From: Platycnemis pennipes
Taxonomy: Eukaryota; Arthropoda; Insecta; Odonata; Platycnemididae
Direction: 5' to 3'
DNA: 64,000 bases
Assembly (NCBI GenBank): GCA_933228895.1
Contig: OW121846.1
Span: forward strand, 110,129,054 to 110,193,053
Position 1 is the first letter of the stretch. Each line of letters starts with the position of its first letter. The position numbers were made by a program, and so were the translations under genes. This document shows, piece by piece, positions 47,040-59,545 of the stretch. The notes under the pieces were generated by a model. That model saw nothing but the letters and a program-made list of their open reading frames with translations, had not been told where the DNA came from and searched no databases.

Positions 47040-49690
47040 ATTCATTCTTTTCCAAATTTAAATCTAAAAAGTGTTTAAAATTATCACACGTCTTTCCATC
47101 ATGAATTATTGACAGTGATAGTACAAGATAACCTTAGCGGCTAGTCATTCATTTGCAATTAGCCATTGTCATTGTCAAAATGGTAAGGAAAGAAATAAAA
47201 CTTTTGTCCGAGCGAATACGTGCTTCAAGTACGGCTTCTGTATTAACGCACAGAAAAGAATTGAGCAGGTTGAACCATTCTAACTTATTGGTGGACTGCA
47301 ATGGAACTCGAAAAACACAGAAATATGAAGTAGTTCATGACATGGACAAACCTACGTAAAATATTGTGTATCAACCAGAGCTCCGACATTATTTTATTTA
47401 AATATCACATCGATGACAATTTTGGTGTCACCGTGATTGTATGTATGGGCCGATTGCCATCTTTGAGATTCAAAGGAAAAGAAAAGGTGAAATTGGAATA
47501 AAACGTTTATGCGCATTTTAAGTGTACCTTGAAAACCACCTCGCAAATGCATGTTAACCATCACCAGACTTACATTACGCGTTATGCAAATAAAAGGTTC
47601 AGTAGCTATATCATAAATCACTCTTGGTAAAAGGTCACACTATTATTTTCCAACTTTCTTTTAAACGTTGAAATCATGTCGTGAATGGCAAGGTTCATTG
47701 GCAAAGGTTTGGTAATTATCGAAGTTGGTTACAGGCGTGACGGCCTTCAATGGTTGTAACAAACCTAGTAACCTAAGTTTCACTCTGGGATGAAAAGGAT
47801 AGATATGCCGAAGGCGATATTTGGACCCGCAGCCTTAAAGCTGCCTTGACCAGAATAACGAATGGTAGATGTTCAAAGATTTTCCACATTATAAACCACT
47901 TGGGTACATTCTCGGCCATCGCGTTCTTATGACATCTATGTTCATTCATCGTAAAGTTGAGGCAAAAGCAAAGTGAAAGCTGAGGTGCCTCAAGAAATGT
48001 GAAGTGTCAGAGATGAGTTCAATGACGGGCATACTTAGAGGTAACGAGGCCGGCATATCAAAACGCTGGGCAGATGGAAAGGAGCTCTCTGATAGGTTTC
48101 TAAATGGGACAAGGGGATGAGGATGGTACCTCTTAAGAAATATAAAGAGAAAGAATATGATTTTAGAAGAAAAAGCTTTTCCGACAATAACAAGATGTTC
48201 GTACAAAGGTGGGGAAAATAAAAAGGCAAATTTAAGGTTGAACTTACATTCAAGATCAATTTCGCCCCCCGGGGTACATGGATACGCAACTGATTCTGCT
48301 TGGCAGAACTTACCTGTAAGGAAAATAATAAGTAGATTAGTGAAAATGAAAGATTTAATTAGATCAAAAACATATCAACCAGAAAAGAGGAACATGAAAC
48401 ATTTGAGTTTTTAATACACACATTGATTCAAACATTAAAATACGCTAAAAGACGAATACAAATGTTGAGTGGCCTCGAAGACGGATTAAGCAAATAAAAA
48501 TTTGCCATACAAGTTTGTTTCGTTCTTTCTGTGTTCATATCCAGATGGTCTATATCTTATCCAGATATCCTATCTGTATAATCTCTATAAAGATATCTTT
48601 CGTTGTGAATGACACAAATAAAAAAAATTAAAGCACGGGCGTGACAAAAGGAACAAAACCATAGGCGCTGTCACACAACGTTTTTTCGATAGTTTGGTGG
48701 CACTGCGGTTCAACGGAGGAGAAGGAAGCGGAGGTGTGCGCGAAAGTGTGACACGCTCCCCCCGCCGTTTCATCTTAAGGCCACAACGTCTGCAATAATC
48801 CTGAATCCCTCAATAAATTCCCCGATAAACTTCATCCATCCCTCCAACAGCGTGGCTACCCGGAAAACCTTTTCAATTAAAAGTTGCCAAACCATCCTCC
48901 TACCCAAAACCTGCCCCTAAAAAAATACCCGCTGCCTCACTCTAAAGAACACCTGCGGAAACTGAAATTTCACCTCTTCCGCGAGAAAGGTGGTACGCAG
49001 TCAACATTGGAACTATGGCCCCATTTCGGTCAAAATACGGCAAGTCATTACGGGCTGAGTGCGGCATGGCGCCATCTATGATTTTGGCCACACACGGGCC
49101 ACTCTCAAATTGACCACAATGCGGCTGATTGGAATATGGCCACACTCTGGATGGCCAAAATTCTGCCACACTCTGACCAAATCAATCACTATTTACTAGT
49201 TATTAGTTGGCGTGTTTTTCCATGAGTGTTTAAACACATTCAATGAAAAATATACTCGCACCAATATTTTTATTTACGTAAAAGGCTATGTAAATGCTGA
49301 AAATACAATTCCACCTACGATTTGCGAAATAAGTTGAGCATTTTCAATATAAAGAATACTAGAATACTATTTTCCGTTAAAGCTTGCACACACTATGTTT
49401 AAAAATCAACACCGGCGAATATACTTTTAGCATATGCCAGAAGATAGATGAAAACATGAAGTAGAAGGTATTTCACTGAAGTAGAGATTCAGGAAACGGG
49501 TGAAGGACAGGAAAAGCATTCCAGGGTGAATATCGATATTGATCAAAATCTAATAATGATAAATGTCATTTTAAATTCAAGAACTGAAGAAAACGATGAA
49601 GAACATACGCATATAGAAACATTGAAGGAGACACAACATCGGCTGGGCTTTCAGAAGGTAGTGGGAAACAAAATGGGAGAGTACACCTTA
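47040..49690. other. No gene recognised
   Basis: AT-rich with short open frames. Around 49010-49190 short blocks such as TGGCCACACTCTG recur, possibly a decayed repeat. No gene assigned. Confidence 0.35.
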
Positions 49691-50164
49691 TCTACTTTGA
49701 AATCAGTGGAAGGTAGTTGAGAGAACAACAAAAACGTTCAGAGGAAGCCACAAAATAATTTCTGGGGAAGAAAAGTTGTCAAGAGGAAGCCATGGATCAC
49801 AGAATAAGCCTTAGACCTGATGGAAGAGAGAATAAAAGACAAAAATGCGCAAACTGAAGAAGGTAACTCTGCTACAAAGAAATAAGAAACTAAATAAGTC
49901 GCAGAGCGAGAAAATCTAGATAAATTTGGATGAAGTATTTATGCAAAGACGTAAAAAACAACATCGTTCATGGAAAGGGGGAAACTGCCTATAAGATGAA
50001 ACACTTCAAGGAATGATGTTATACCGTAAAAGACAAGAATGGAGAAATTATGGCTGGAAACAAAGATAAAATGAAGTGGAAGGAATATTTGAGGTTGTAA
50101 TACGACGGTCGTATCTTAGGTCGAAGGCTATTGGAGAAGAAAATAAAGTCGAGAAGGATGATAC

Positions 50165-50422
50165 GGGAAACTCAATTTTAAAAAAGAAAAAGCTTAGTTC
50201 TTTTCCACCAATATATTCAAGCAAATCTAGCTTTCGGCCTTCTCAGGCCATTCTCAAGATGACAGTGATTAATATTATTATAATATTATTAACAAGATTA
50301 CAATAAAAGATAATATGTTTAAATATATTGGTGGAAAAGAACTAAGTTTTTTCTTTTTTAAAATGAAAAGTAACTCCCACAATATAAACTCGCCAACCAT
50401 TTCTTTTATTGGGAAACTCAAT
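50165..50422 (-). mobile_element. PLE-derived foldback nested in the RTE relic, with 12-bp target duplication
   Basis: GGGAAACTCAAT flanks the insertion at 50165-50176 and 50411-50422, a perfect 12-bp target duplication. Inside, arms of about 45 bp (50175-50219 and 50320-50364) are inverted. On the minus strand a hammerhead-like stretch lies at 50228-50263, with GGCCUGAGAAGGCC as stem II followed by GAAAGCUAG. Target duplications of 10-15 bp are typical of PLEs. The insertion splits the RTE reading frame before the RT. Confidence 0.75.
50228..50263 (-). ncRNA. Degenerate hammerhead-like motif
   Basis: UUGAGAAU in place of CUGAUGA, then a strong GGCC/GGCC stem, then GAAA and a self-complementary CUAG. 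The first core is changed at several positions, so it can only be a relic. Confidence 0.45.
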
Positions 50423-52339
50423 ATTGAGATCAGTATCTGACGCAGCAGTAAGGGACCTGCGGATAAATGAGGCCTCTGCATTTGATGATTTTCCTGCCTA
50501 GCTAATTAAAAACATAGGAGAGAAGACGTTGTTCTAGTTGTACTAGAAATCTCTGACATGTAATCAACAGGAGAGATTCCTACGGATTTCGAAAAGAGCA
50601 TCACCACCCACATTCCAAAAATAGAGGGCTGAAAACTGTACGAGTTTACTACCATAAGCCTTAAAATTAATGCATATAGATAAGAATCATGGAGAGAGGA
50701 ATAAATTAAAAACAGAAGAGTTCCCGGAGGAGGACAAATTTGGTTTTGGGAAAATAAAGGGAAGAGATATGCCATTTTGACTGATCATTTTTTGGAAACA
50801 TGGATTAAAATTCTGAAAGGAATTGGAGTACTTTAAAGTGATCGAAGAATCATCTAGAGCTTATAAAAACCAATAGCTGTTAATAATATGAACCCATCAA
50901 TGAAGGAACATAAATAGTGAAAAGAGTGAGACAGGACAAATTTGATTTAGGATGCAATAATACGACGGATTCATCTCAGTGCGAAGGCTACTGAAGAAGA
51001 AAATAAAGTCAAGAAGGATATAAAAAAATGCTGAGTGATTTCAATGCTTTCATTAAGAGGGTCTTCAATGAAATCCAAGATGAGGCCTCTGGACTAAATA
51101 TCCACAGAGAATAATTATCATGCTGCGTTTCGCCGAAACCAGAGACAGAAAGATATTTAAAGAAGACTCCAGTAACCATGGAGAGGACAATGGCCGGATG
51201 TCACCTGTAGATCAATGAAAGGAAAACTGAAGTATTGGTATGTAGCGGGAAAAAAGAGTCCATGACTATTGTTGAACTAGAAAAACAAACGCTTGAGGAG
51301 ATGAAAGATTATTGTTATCTAGGGAGTCAAGCAACCAGTGTTGAAAGCGTGGAATCAAGGAAACAATCAATCAGGACTTAGATCTGGAAGACGCTTCTCT
51401 TTGTAAGTAGGTCATGGACGATAACAGCAGTATAGAAATCAAGGCTGGAAGCTTTTAAAATGAGGTAATACAGAAGAATGATGAAGATACAATGGATTAA
51501 CCGAGTGACTAACGAAGAAGTGCTAAGAAGCGTGGGATGAAAGATAGATCTTTCGCAAGCTTTGAAAAGAAGACGGACCACCTAATCGGCTATATCTTGA
51601 GGCGTGATGGCCTTGTAAAAACAATCGTTGAGGGACGAGAGAATGCGAAGAATTGAAAGGGATATAGTAACTTGTATGAGGTATACGGAGAAAGTATCAA
51701 GGATATGAAGGAGATGAGTTACGGAAGTATGAAGAGTTTTTCTGATATGAGAATTGAGGGCAGAGCTGCGTCAAAATCAGCCAATAAGGATTGTGACCGA
51801 TGAAACATGAAATAGCGACAGATAAAATGACCGGTCTATTTACCAAGTTTTACATGTTATATGTTCTTGAAAAATCACTTAAATTTCTTTATTATTGGCA
51901 ATGAAGAAGGCGGTAATAGTCGTGAACCACATGTGTGTAGAATATTTAATGATATGCTGGGGAAAATGATATTTTAACCTCCCATCACAATAAGCTGTTT
52001 TCTTTGATTTGACGTAACAATATGCTGTAAAGCGATAGCTCCAACTGGAGGAAATCCTACCAAACTTCAAAGAGAGGCCAATCCATACAATTCATTGTGA
52101 AGCAATGATGAGAAACTTATGACAAGATGTTACTCACAGCGTGTACCAATTCATAATCACGTCATGAACCACTGGAGCTGTTGCTCACGTTACTGCCACA
52201 CAAACGTTCCGAGGTAAAGCGCTATTTTAAAACGCAAGCCTGATGCCTAATAGATAAAATTCATACACTTCATATATTCATAACATTCATACACTTACAT
52301 AAGAGAAATCGAGTCTCCAGGAAGGGGCTCAAATATTAA

Positions 52340-53085
52340 ATCGGGATCATGCTCTGTTAAACTGTTGAAACCGTTAGGTATTTAGGTGTGACAATCACTA
52401 AAGATTTATCGTGGAGAAGACACATCCGGGATATATGCGGCGGAGCGAAGAGAAAGCTAGCATTGATAAAAAGAGTAATTGGGAAATGTGATGGGAAGAC
52501 AAAAGAGCGATGTTACTTTTCACTAGTTAGGCCCCACCTTGAGTATGAAGCCAGTGTATGGGATCCGAATAAATTAGATTTGATCAGAGAACTAGACAGT
52601 GTGCAGCGTAGAGCAGCTAGGTTCGTTAAATTGTGTTACGATAGGTTGAGTAGCGTTTCAGAATTAATAAAAGAATTAGGGTGGGAATCAGTATCAGAGC
52701 GTAGGTTAAGGTACATATTAAATCTATTAGATACATTTCAATCAGATAGCTTTACTGAAGATGTTAGGCACATATTAAAAACACCAGCATATTATGCTAG
52801 ATTCGATCAGATAAATAAGATTAGAGAGATAGATTGTCGTACTGATAGATTCAAAATGGCATTTTTCCCCCGTACTATAAGAGTATAGAATAGGCAGCAT
52901 AGCAAAGGGATAGGTAGGGGAAATGTTTTAGAGTAGTCTGTAGTGCATGATGCATGCGTTAATCCCTTCAATACTATATATAGATACTAACAATCTAGTT
53001 GCATGCTTGGTGATCTTCACCCCCTGCCACACACCCTCGCGGTGGCTTGCAGGGTATTGTGTAAATGTAGATAGATGTAGATTCA
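52340..53085 (+). mobile_element. Young CR1-type LINE copy, 5' truncated
   Basis: Contains an uninterrupted C-terminal RT frame, a 3' UTR of about 180 bp and the terminal block CCCTGCCACACACCCTCGCGG, then GTGTAAATGTAGATAGATGTAGAT. This is the best preserved member of a family with at least seven further fragments in the window. The MITE at 53086 abuts its tail. Confidence 0.85.
52361..52888 (+). pseudogene. LINE ORF2 C-terminal RT fragment (open)
   Basis: The frame is open from 52361 to the stop at 52886. Motifs are VRYLGVTITKDLSWRRHI, then SLVRPHLEYEASVWDP, QRRAARFVKLCYDR and TDRFKMAFFPRTIR. These are the post-catalytic region and C-terminus of CR1-type RTs. The catalytic FADD motif lies upstream of the truncation. 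The M start at 52388 would be internal. Confidence 0.85.
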
Positions 53086-53460
53086 CAATCTCAACTACAG
53101 TCGCGCCTTCGCTGCTTACCTCCTAAAATCTCTACTTCGAGTCAAACAGTGTGCAGATTCACCCTGCAAAGTTGGTATTACCACTCTGTACAACGCTTCG
53201 AACCATATCGAGGGCAACATGTATACCCTTCCGAACTCGTTATAAAGATTTTATGACGTAAGCAGTATAAGTGAGACTGAAGTTCAGACTCTGAAGGTAG
53301 CCCAGCCATATTCAAAACCTCAACTCCGTTTTCAGCATCACACTGAGAAGTAATTCCACCTTTGTACCTAGATACTGCGCACCAATTGGACTTGAAGTAG
53401 AGATTTTAGGACGCGAGCAATAGAAGCGAGGCTGTAGTTGAGATTCCGAATATGACCCCG
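53086..53460. mobile_element. MITE, second copy of 16641 family
   Basis: Matches 16641-17023 along its length: an ACAATCTCAACTACAGTCGC head, GTGCAGATTCACCCTGCAAA, and the end TTGAGATTCCGAATATGACC. It starts directly at the CR1 tail, so its left TIR is replaced or lost. Confidence 0.75.
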
Positions 53461-54142
53461 AGTGAAGGATGGATTTCACAAGGCACACACGTGTCTTGCA
53501 GTATTTCCACCATATAAGCTGTCTAAGTCCGAATTCCCTGGAATCCAGCTCGAGGCATCTGTGGTTTCATTTAAATCGTTTGAAGTGGAAAACTGAAATG
53601 CAACGTATGCATAGACAAATTAATAGTGCAGCTAACGGCAGATTATGTAATGGGGCGACCTAGTTTGTGCTTTAGCCAATTTGCATGCTTCAAACCCGTG
53701 TGATCTCGAATTTTGCTGCTAATTTAGCATTAGGTTTCATGTTATCTTCTGTCTACGAATTTACATATGCAAAATATCCGCAGTCCTAAGGTAAAAATAA
53801 TACTGGCGAGTTTACGAAAACTAATTTAAATATGTATTCATCCAAAAAATTCATATAAGAGGGAATATAAATAGGATTCAAGTTAAAGCCATCAGTATTT
53901 ACGGTCACCAAAAAAAACAGTAATTTCCTCATGTCCAGTTCCATCCGAAATGATCATAATTATAACCGAGTAAATATTCATTGATAAGCATATACATTAG
54001 GAAAGCATAAAGTAAAATTTCGCGAAATTTAACTGTCAAAGCAACAACAGTGATCTTATGCTATGTTGTATAATAACTGCAACCACCTTTAGGAAGGTGA
54101 TAAAAATTGTTTCCAAATAAAAAACGTAATTTACCTCTACCT

Positions 54143-54285
54143 AATAAAGAAACAAACCAACTATGCACATTTCCACTTCAATTGTATTTGGTACAACTAG
54201 TTTCAACACAGGCGTCATCATCAAGTACTTGTCGTACCGAATAAATTTAAAGTGGAAATACACATAGTTGGTTTGTTTCTTTATT
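54143..54285. repeat. Foldback with hammerhead motif in its loop
   Basis: 36-bp arms (54143-54178 and 54250-54285) are inverted with a few mismatches, and weaker pairing continues to about 54194/54234. A hammerhead-like stretch on the minus strand occupies the loop. PLE-derived. Confidence 0.75.
54190..54236 (-). ncRNA. Hammerhead ribozyme motif (C3 to U)
   Basis: Minus strand: stem I GUAC pairs with GUAC across the core. The core is UUGAUGA (54224-54218), one change from CUGAUGA. Stem II is GACG/UGUU-like with a CCUG loop, followed by GAAA (54203-54200), self-complementary CUAG (54200-54197) and GUU. Apart from one core substitution the fold is complete. Confidence 0.6.
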
Positions 54286-54668
54286 TGACAATGTTACATC
54301 TACATTGTTACGCCGCAAAGCAATGAGTACCTCTCCCCAATTGATCCACAGTATAAAATATCATATTCCAATAGTTTATAATCTAAAGTTCCTTCTCTTT
54401 GTCCAAATTTAATCAGTCTTTTGTAGTAAAACATAGTTCTTGAAATAAGAGTATTCCAAAACTCCAAAACATTCCAAACATAGCACTCCAAAACATAAAT
54501 AGGAAACTCATTGATATCATAAATAGGAAACATAGCGCTGTTTAGCATAAAACTTCTTTATTTTAATTTCTTATGCTATTTATTTTTAAATTTAAGATGA
54601 ACAATAGCATGCATTATGTAGCAACTTTAATGAATGTTGAATTCTCTATATTAATGCGCACCTGGATC

Positions 54669-54735
54669 TGGTTCAACCTCTGCCACACTTCTTTGCGGTG
54701 GTTTGCTGAGTATTGCGTTAATGTAGATGAAATTT
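54669..54735 (+). mobile_element. CR1-type LINE 3' tail, decayed
   Basis: CTCTGCCACACTTCTTTGCG and GTTAATGTAGATG match the family tail with several changes. No coding sequence retained. Confidence 0.55.
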
Positions 54736-55694
54736 TTAGTTCTGCTCTCTTTCTAGGTGTCATAAACTAGATAACAACAAGGCAGGGTGAATGCATGCTA
54801 TTGTTGATTGTGAGAGTATGAGATTGTTTGTTTGATATTTACTGTGCACACTTGAGTTGAGCGCTGGCATAGTTACCCCGGTAATCACTCAACAAAGCAT
54901 TTCCTGTGGCCTTCTTATTTACGAAAGTTAAAATCATTTATGCCTTTTGGATTAATGCATTCAGTAATAAGGAAATTGAGCTAGGTAATACACCGTCACA
55001 CACGTACCTCCAGTCGGATTACTACTGCCAGTTACTTTTTGAGCAAGCGAACGGGCGTCAAAATAAATGAGTTGAGATCCGTATCGTTGGAAGAAAACAG
55101 AAGAATGTACCCCTCCGTGTCCACATTCTGAGAAAGAAGAAACCGTATGAATGAGCTGGTGATGCAAGGAGACATCGACTAATCGTTTTTTACCACTTCA
55201 ACCGGCATTTCAGCTTTGAAATAGGGTCAACGATTGCACAACTTTGACGAGTTTTAGTGGTGATATTAGCACTAGGCGTCTGATACATTTAATGAAGGGA
55301 GAAACTGAACTTGCTTCGCCGGAACTGAATAATTCGCAGCTGTGTGCTCCGTCCGCAGGATGAATACTCAGCAATTGCACAACTGATGATAATATCATAA
55401 TAAATATGATATACAAATTATGAATTTAAAAAATTTAAAGCCGAATCATTCCCAAAATCTACTTAATTAAGAAAAAAGTTTTTAATGTTGAGAGCTTTAT
55501 GGCAGAAGCATGCAAATGTCCATTTTTGATCAGAAAAAGCAAAGTGAAATTTTGTTGTAAGCAGTTTACTATAATGGGGGCCTTTGAATTATGGTATTTT
55601 TTCAACAGTAGACTATCAGATGTCACAGTGTATTTTTATAGCTCCATTCGATTACTAGGGAGGCTTTAAAATAACAGAGAAATGCTGTCAACGA

Positions 55695-55790
55695 TGATCC
55701 CTGATACTTGCACGGCCCGTAGTGAGCTAATGAGCGATGGTGGTTAAGCAGACACAAGGTCAGAGCTCGGGGGGACCCTGAGTTCAGATA
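55695..55790 (+). repeat. tRNA-like SINE fragment
   Basis: GATGGTGGTTAAGCAGACAC then GACCCTGAGTTCAGATAAA gives possible A- and B-box spacing. Decayed. Confidence 0.35.
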
Positions 55791-56109
55791 AAATTTTTCT
55801 TGAAAGCGTTCGATAGCCTACAATCTTTTACTTCAAGTTTTAAGAAATGTTTTTCAGCGGTTAGTGTTTACATGCGTAAACTGGTCCTTCAATGAGCTCA
55901 ATGGCTGCACGAGTTACAATCAACTTAGAAGTTAGTAACCTGGATATACACTTCCGTTTTCACATTCTGGAAAGGTACAAAACATTAAAGGAGGTGAAGT
56001 AAGAAAATATAGAAATGAGGGTGACAAGAAGAAGAGCAAAATACAGGCAAAAAGACGAGAATAAGGTAGAAGAAAAATGAGATTAATTTTGGTTAACTGC
56101 GTTTCTTCA

Positions 56110-56372
56110 GCTAATCTGCGTGCAAAAATCCTCCAGACAGATGTACCTACGTGATAAAATACGGGGTTCTTGGGACCTATAAATTTGTGCTCGCAACCTT
56201 GGCAAGGAGTTGTCTCTGCAATTGTCTCCCTTTCCATAAAAACATCTACTAGGGCACCGGCCGAGTTTGTCAGGCATGATAAAATCACCGTGGTGACAAA
56301 GCCATTGGGATCGAGACCCTCTTTCACTTTCAGAAGTGTTGCGGGCCCGGGAATAAATATGGCGTCCATTTC
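56110..56372 (-). other. Candidate coding exon (uncertain)
   Basis: Minus strand: a pyrimidine-rich run (about 56470-56385) ends in CTGAG (an AG at about 56380) and is followed by about 85 open codons beginning CHEMDAIFIPGPATLLKVKE and including CQGCEHKFIGPKNPVFYHVG. A second overlapping frame is also open and cysteine-containing (RCPSRCFYGKGDNC). The composition looks more protein-like than the surroundings, but I cannot name it, and the open frame also runs on upstream through the pyrimidine-rich run. Confidence 0.25.
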
Positions 56373-56873
56373 GTGATAACACTCAGGTAAACAAGTAAAC
56401 AGGAAAAAAGGTGAAAATGGAAAATTGCAGAAAAAAATTGGAGACAAGAAAAGAGAGAGGAAGTAGATGAAACAGACATCAGATTCACACAATGTTTTTG
56501 ATTTTGGAGCACCTTAAAACCTGAAGGTAAGGTTAATGCATACTCGCAAGGGGTGATCGCGTGGCGAGTGTCCATATTGGCATGAGGGAGCATGAGGAAA
56601 GAAGAGGGGGCACGCAGCGAAGGCAGGGCCTGTTCAGAGTTGCGCTCAATGCCAACGGAGGAGGGGGACGCGTGGGTGGGTAACAGGGTGCACGGACGAG
56701 GGGTGCACAAGGGTCCGGCCCCAGCAGGCGAGGCGAGCGGCTCCCACCGGGCGTCTAGGACCTGCACCAATCCTTCAATGCTTAACACTAGAACGCTGCA
56801 AACACTCATTCACACATGTGGGAAAGGTTCTCTCCCAGCACTAGAAGACGACGTGTATATTTTAGGACGGATT

Positions 56874-57352
56874 AACATCTACATCTATCTACATCTACAT
56901 AATACCCTGAAAGCCAACATAAAGGTGTGTGGCAGGGGGTGAATTCTCACCAAACATGCAATACATATCATGCATAAAAGAGGATTAATATTAATATACT
57001 AGTCTAAACTTCACTATTTAAAAAAGATAAAAATAGCAAGGTAAGCATGCCGTTAGTTGGGTTACCTTCAAGTCCTTATACCAACATGCAGCTACCAATG
57101 TTATCCATTGCTGCACTCGTACTGGATATATTTACCGTTATTCATATCCCTAATAGTACGAGGAAAAAGGACATTTTGAACCTGTCAGTTCGGCAATCAA
57201 TTTCTCTAATTTTGTGATTATGGTCCAGTCTACCATAGTAAGTTGGGGTTAGGAAAATATTTTTAACGTCAACACTGAAAATATTATCTTGGAATTTGTT
57301 TAAGAGATTAAGTCTAAATTTCAACCTGCGATCTGACAATGATTCCCAATTT
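56874..57352 (-). mobile_element. CR1-type LINE fragment
   Basis: 3' tail CATCTACATCTATCTACATC at 56874-56900, then GGGTGTGTGGCAGGGGGTGA-type terminal block. Upstream on the minus strand is RT C-terminus SDRRLKFRLNLLNKFQDN, then REIDCRTDRFKMSFF at about 57340-57160. Same family as 52340-53085 and 11852-12760. Confidence 0.75.
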
Positions 57353-57861
57353 AATTAATTTAATAGGAACGATTTAATTCATTTAACGAAACGATTCACG
57401 CGCCCGCGTGCGAATGGAAAATTCGCGCGAGGTTATCGCATCATCTTTCCATTTTCACGATCGTTCACGAAATTATATAAGCATAAATGACTCTTTAATT
57501 GGTGAATGAAAATATTGCAAGAAGTGGGTAAAGAGTGATTACCATTCCAAACGCAATGAGAGAGTAATTGAGGTTAGCCGGGCAAAGAGAAAGAGTGCGA
57601 GTAGTGGATAAATAAAGAGACGAGGGAAGACAGTTGAGAAATTCGAAGTAAGGAGGAGAAAATTGAGGATTTTCAGATTGTACATCTTCACATATATATT
57701 TGATATCCAATTTGAACTTTCTATTATTTGATTAGAAACGTCAATGAAATCCCGTTATGGTTAAAATCTTTATATTTCAATACTGACAACCCAAATCACT
57801 CATTTCCCATAAAAGCAATAGTTAATAAATAGTGGTAGCTTCATTTAAAATAATGCCGAGT

Positions 57862-58010
57862 AATCTACATCTACACGATACCCTGCAAGCCACCGCGAGG
57901 GTGTGTGGTAGGGGGTGAAGAGCAAGCATGCACTATAAACATGCAAATATGCAACTATAGGGTCTCAGGCAACTACACTGTTAGTATCTACATAGTAATA
58001 AGAAATATAA
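57862..58010 (-). mobile_element. CR1-type LINE 3' fragment
   Basis: ATCTACATCTACACGATACC and AAGCCACCGCGAGGGTGTGT match the family tail. About 100 bp of 3' UTR upstream is recognisable against 52930-53020. Confidence 0.7.
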
Positions 58011-58019
58011 TAAGTAATT

Positions 58020-59200
58020 TTTTCATACTCCTAATAGTTATCATGATAACTTGGTTTTCACCTAACTACAAGGTATTATATGCTATTTTGCACTTCCATT
58101 TTCCATAGTCGCACTAGGAGTTAATTTTGGTACAAAAATGGACAAATCACAATTAAAGCTCACATAAGAGCAGGATGTGTGTCATCTTTTCAAAATAATT
58201 GGTAAAGAGTGTGATATTTTCTAAGTTATAGCGCTGCAGCAAAACATTGGCACGAGGCTTTCCTTATTTTTTGGAATACTAAGGAATGACCACAACAGTG
58301 GAAGACAAGACGGAAAACTTTGATTGAAATGGGACTGCATTCCAGTTGAGAGAAAAAATTGTTAAAACAAATATTCGTCCCCTTAACTTTATTTTAATTA
58401 CTTGGTTTCTTTTTAACTGGTTTTTCTTTGTTTCTTTTTAGGTTTCTTTGACACAAAAATCGTGATATTTAAAGCGACATAACTGTGAAAAGGTGGAAAT
58501 TCTCCATTGTTTTGCGTCACGCAGTTTCGACCACCCTTCATAAATTCCCATTAATATCATAGCATGCATGCGAACCCTTAAAACATGAGGAATTGACGGA
58601 TAAATCCATAAGTTGATACTAATAGAGATCGGGCACGAAGTCATTGAGTACAAACGCCATTTCTTTCAGAAAGAAATGGGCCACGGATAATAAAAGACAT
58701 CCCTATTTCCAGTTCTAGAACACGACCAAGACAGTTTCACAATCCATATAACTTTTCTGATTTTTCTATCTCTTAAGGATATAACTTTAAGTTAAAACCT
58801 AGGCTTTTAATCAACATGAAGGATAATTCCTTGAAAAAATATGCCTGAGACAGTAACGAAAACGATTGTTGACAGCACACAATTAGGAACACGCTTGTAA
58901 ATGCAGCAGCCTTGTGCGGGAGACTTTTGCGCTCGAGGCATTACAATCAACAAATTAACTGTATATTTGATTCCCTTAGAACATTGGGTTCTTGGCTATA
59001 ACCGTATCTATGACGCCAACTACACTGGGCAATAATTTTTAAGAGTATTGACAGATCCATTCAAAAGGTTGAATTAGGTCATTTTAATTCAATCGTTAAA
59101 TCGTATAAATGAGAATTGCTATTCATATGAAATAATTCGTGGAATCCCAACTAAAATGTGTGAATTACGCATGAATTGAGAATGAATTGAAGAAGTCCGC
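58020..59200. other. No gene recognised
   Basis: AT-rich with no open frame over about 71 codons, no LINE tail or TIR seen. Confidence 0.4.
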
Positions 59201-59207
59201 AGTCTCT

Positions 59208-59545
59208 TGGTTACTCTTCACATTTTTTCTCAAAAAAATGCACTCTCGTGAAGCACGCATCTCTCTGCCCCGAATCTGGGATGACTTCCGTTCGCTCATA
59301 TTGAATGCACCTGAACTCCCCACTGTCCTTATTGACCCCCACAGCTATTAATGTCTCCAGTGCCATACAGTTCAGCGGGTGGAAAAAAGGCGAGTTAAAT
59401 ATTTGAGACCGCGTATTATTTAGGGCGTTTAGGTCTTTGGGATCACCATACCACACCGGGATTTCTTTCTCATTCAAGCTTTTTAAATGAGAAAAAATTT
59501 CTACTTCCTGCACCAACGATAGAGTTCAAATGTGCTTAAATGCAG
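59208..59545 (-). repeat. Unclassified repeat copy 1, with 101-codon open frame
   Basis: A minus-strand frame (59516-59211) reads MVQEVEIFSHLKSLNEKEIP and later ALNNTRSQIF and IPDSGQRDACFTR. A second copy at 62689-62995 matches over most of its length, including TCTCTGCCCCGAATCTGGGA. This looks like part of a mobile or duplicated protein gene. The frame is the better preserved copy. I cannot name the family. Confidence 0.55.

Larger units (their letters stand above)
49700..51800 (+). mobile_element. RTE-type LINE relic with nested insertion
   Basis: Landmarks in order are KPWITE (about 49786), a linker, AAVRDLRINEASAFDDFPA (about 50440-50500, the N-terminal RT region), and the C-terminal MKIQWINRVTNEEVLRSVG (about 51480-51540) and RRDGLVKTIVEG. 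The RT catalytic region is shredded by stops and frameshifts. A 234-bp foldback has inserted at 50177-50410. Same family as the 37430-38790 copy. Confidence 0.7.
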
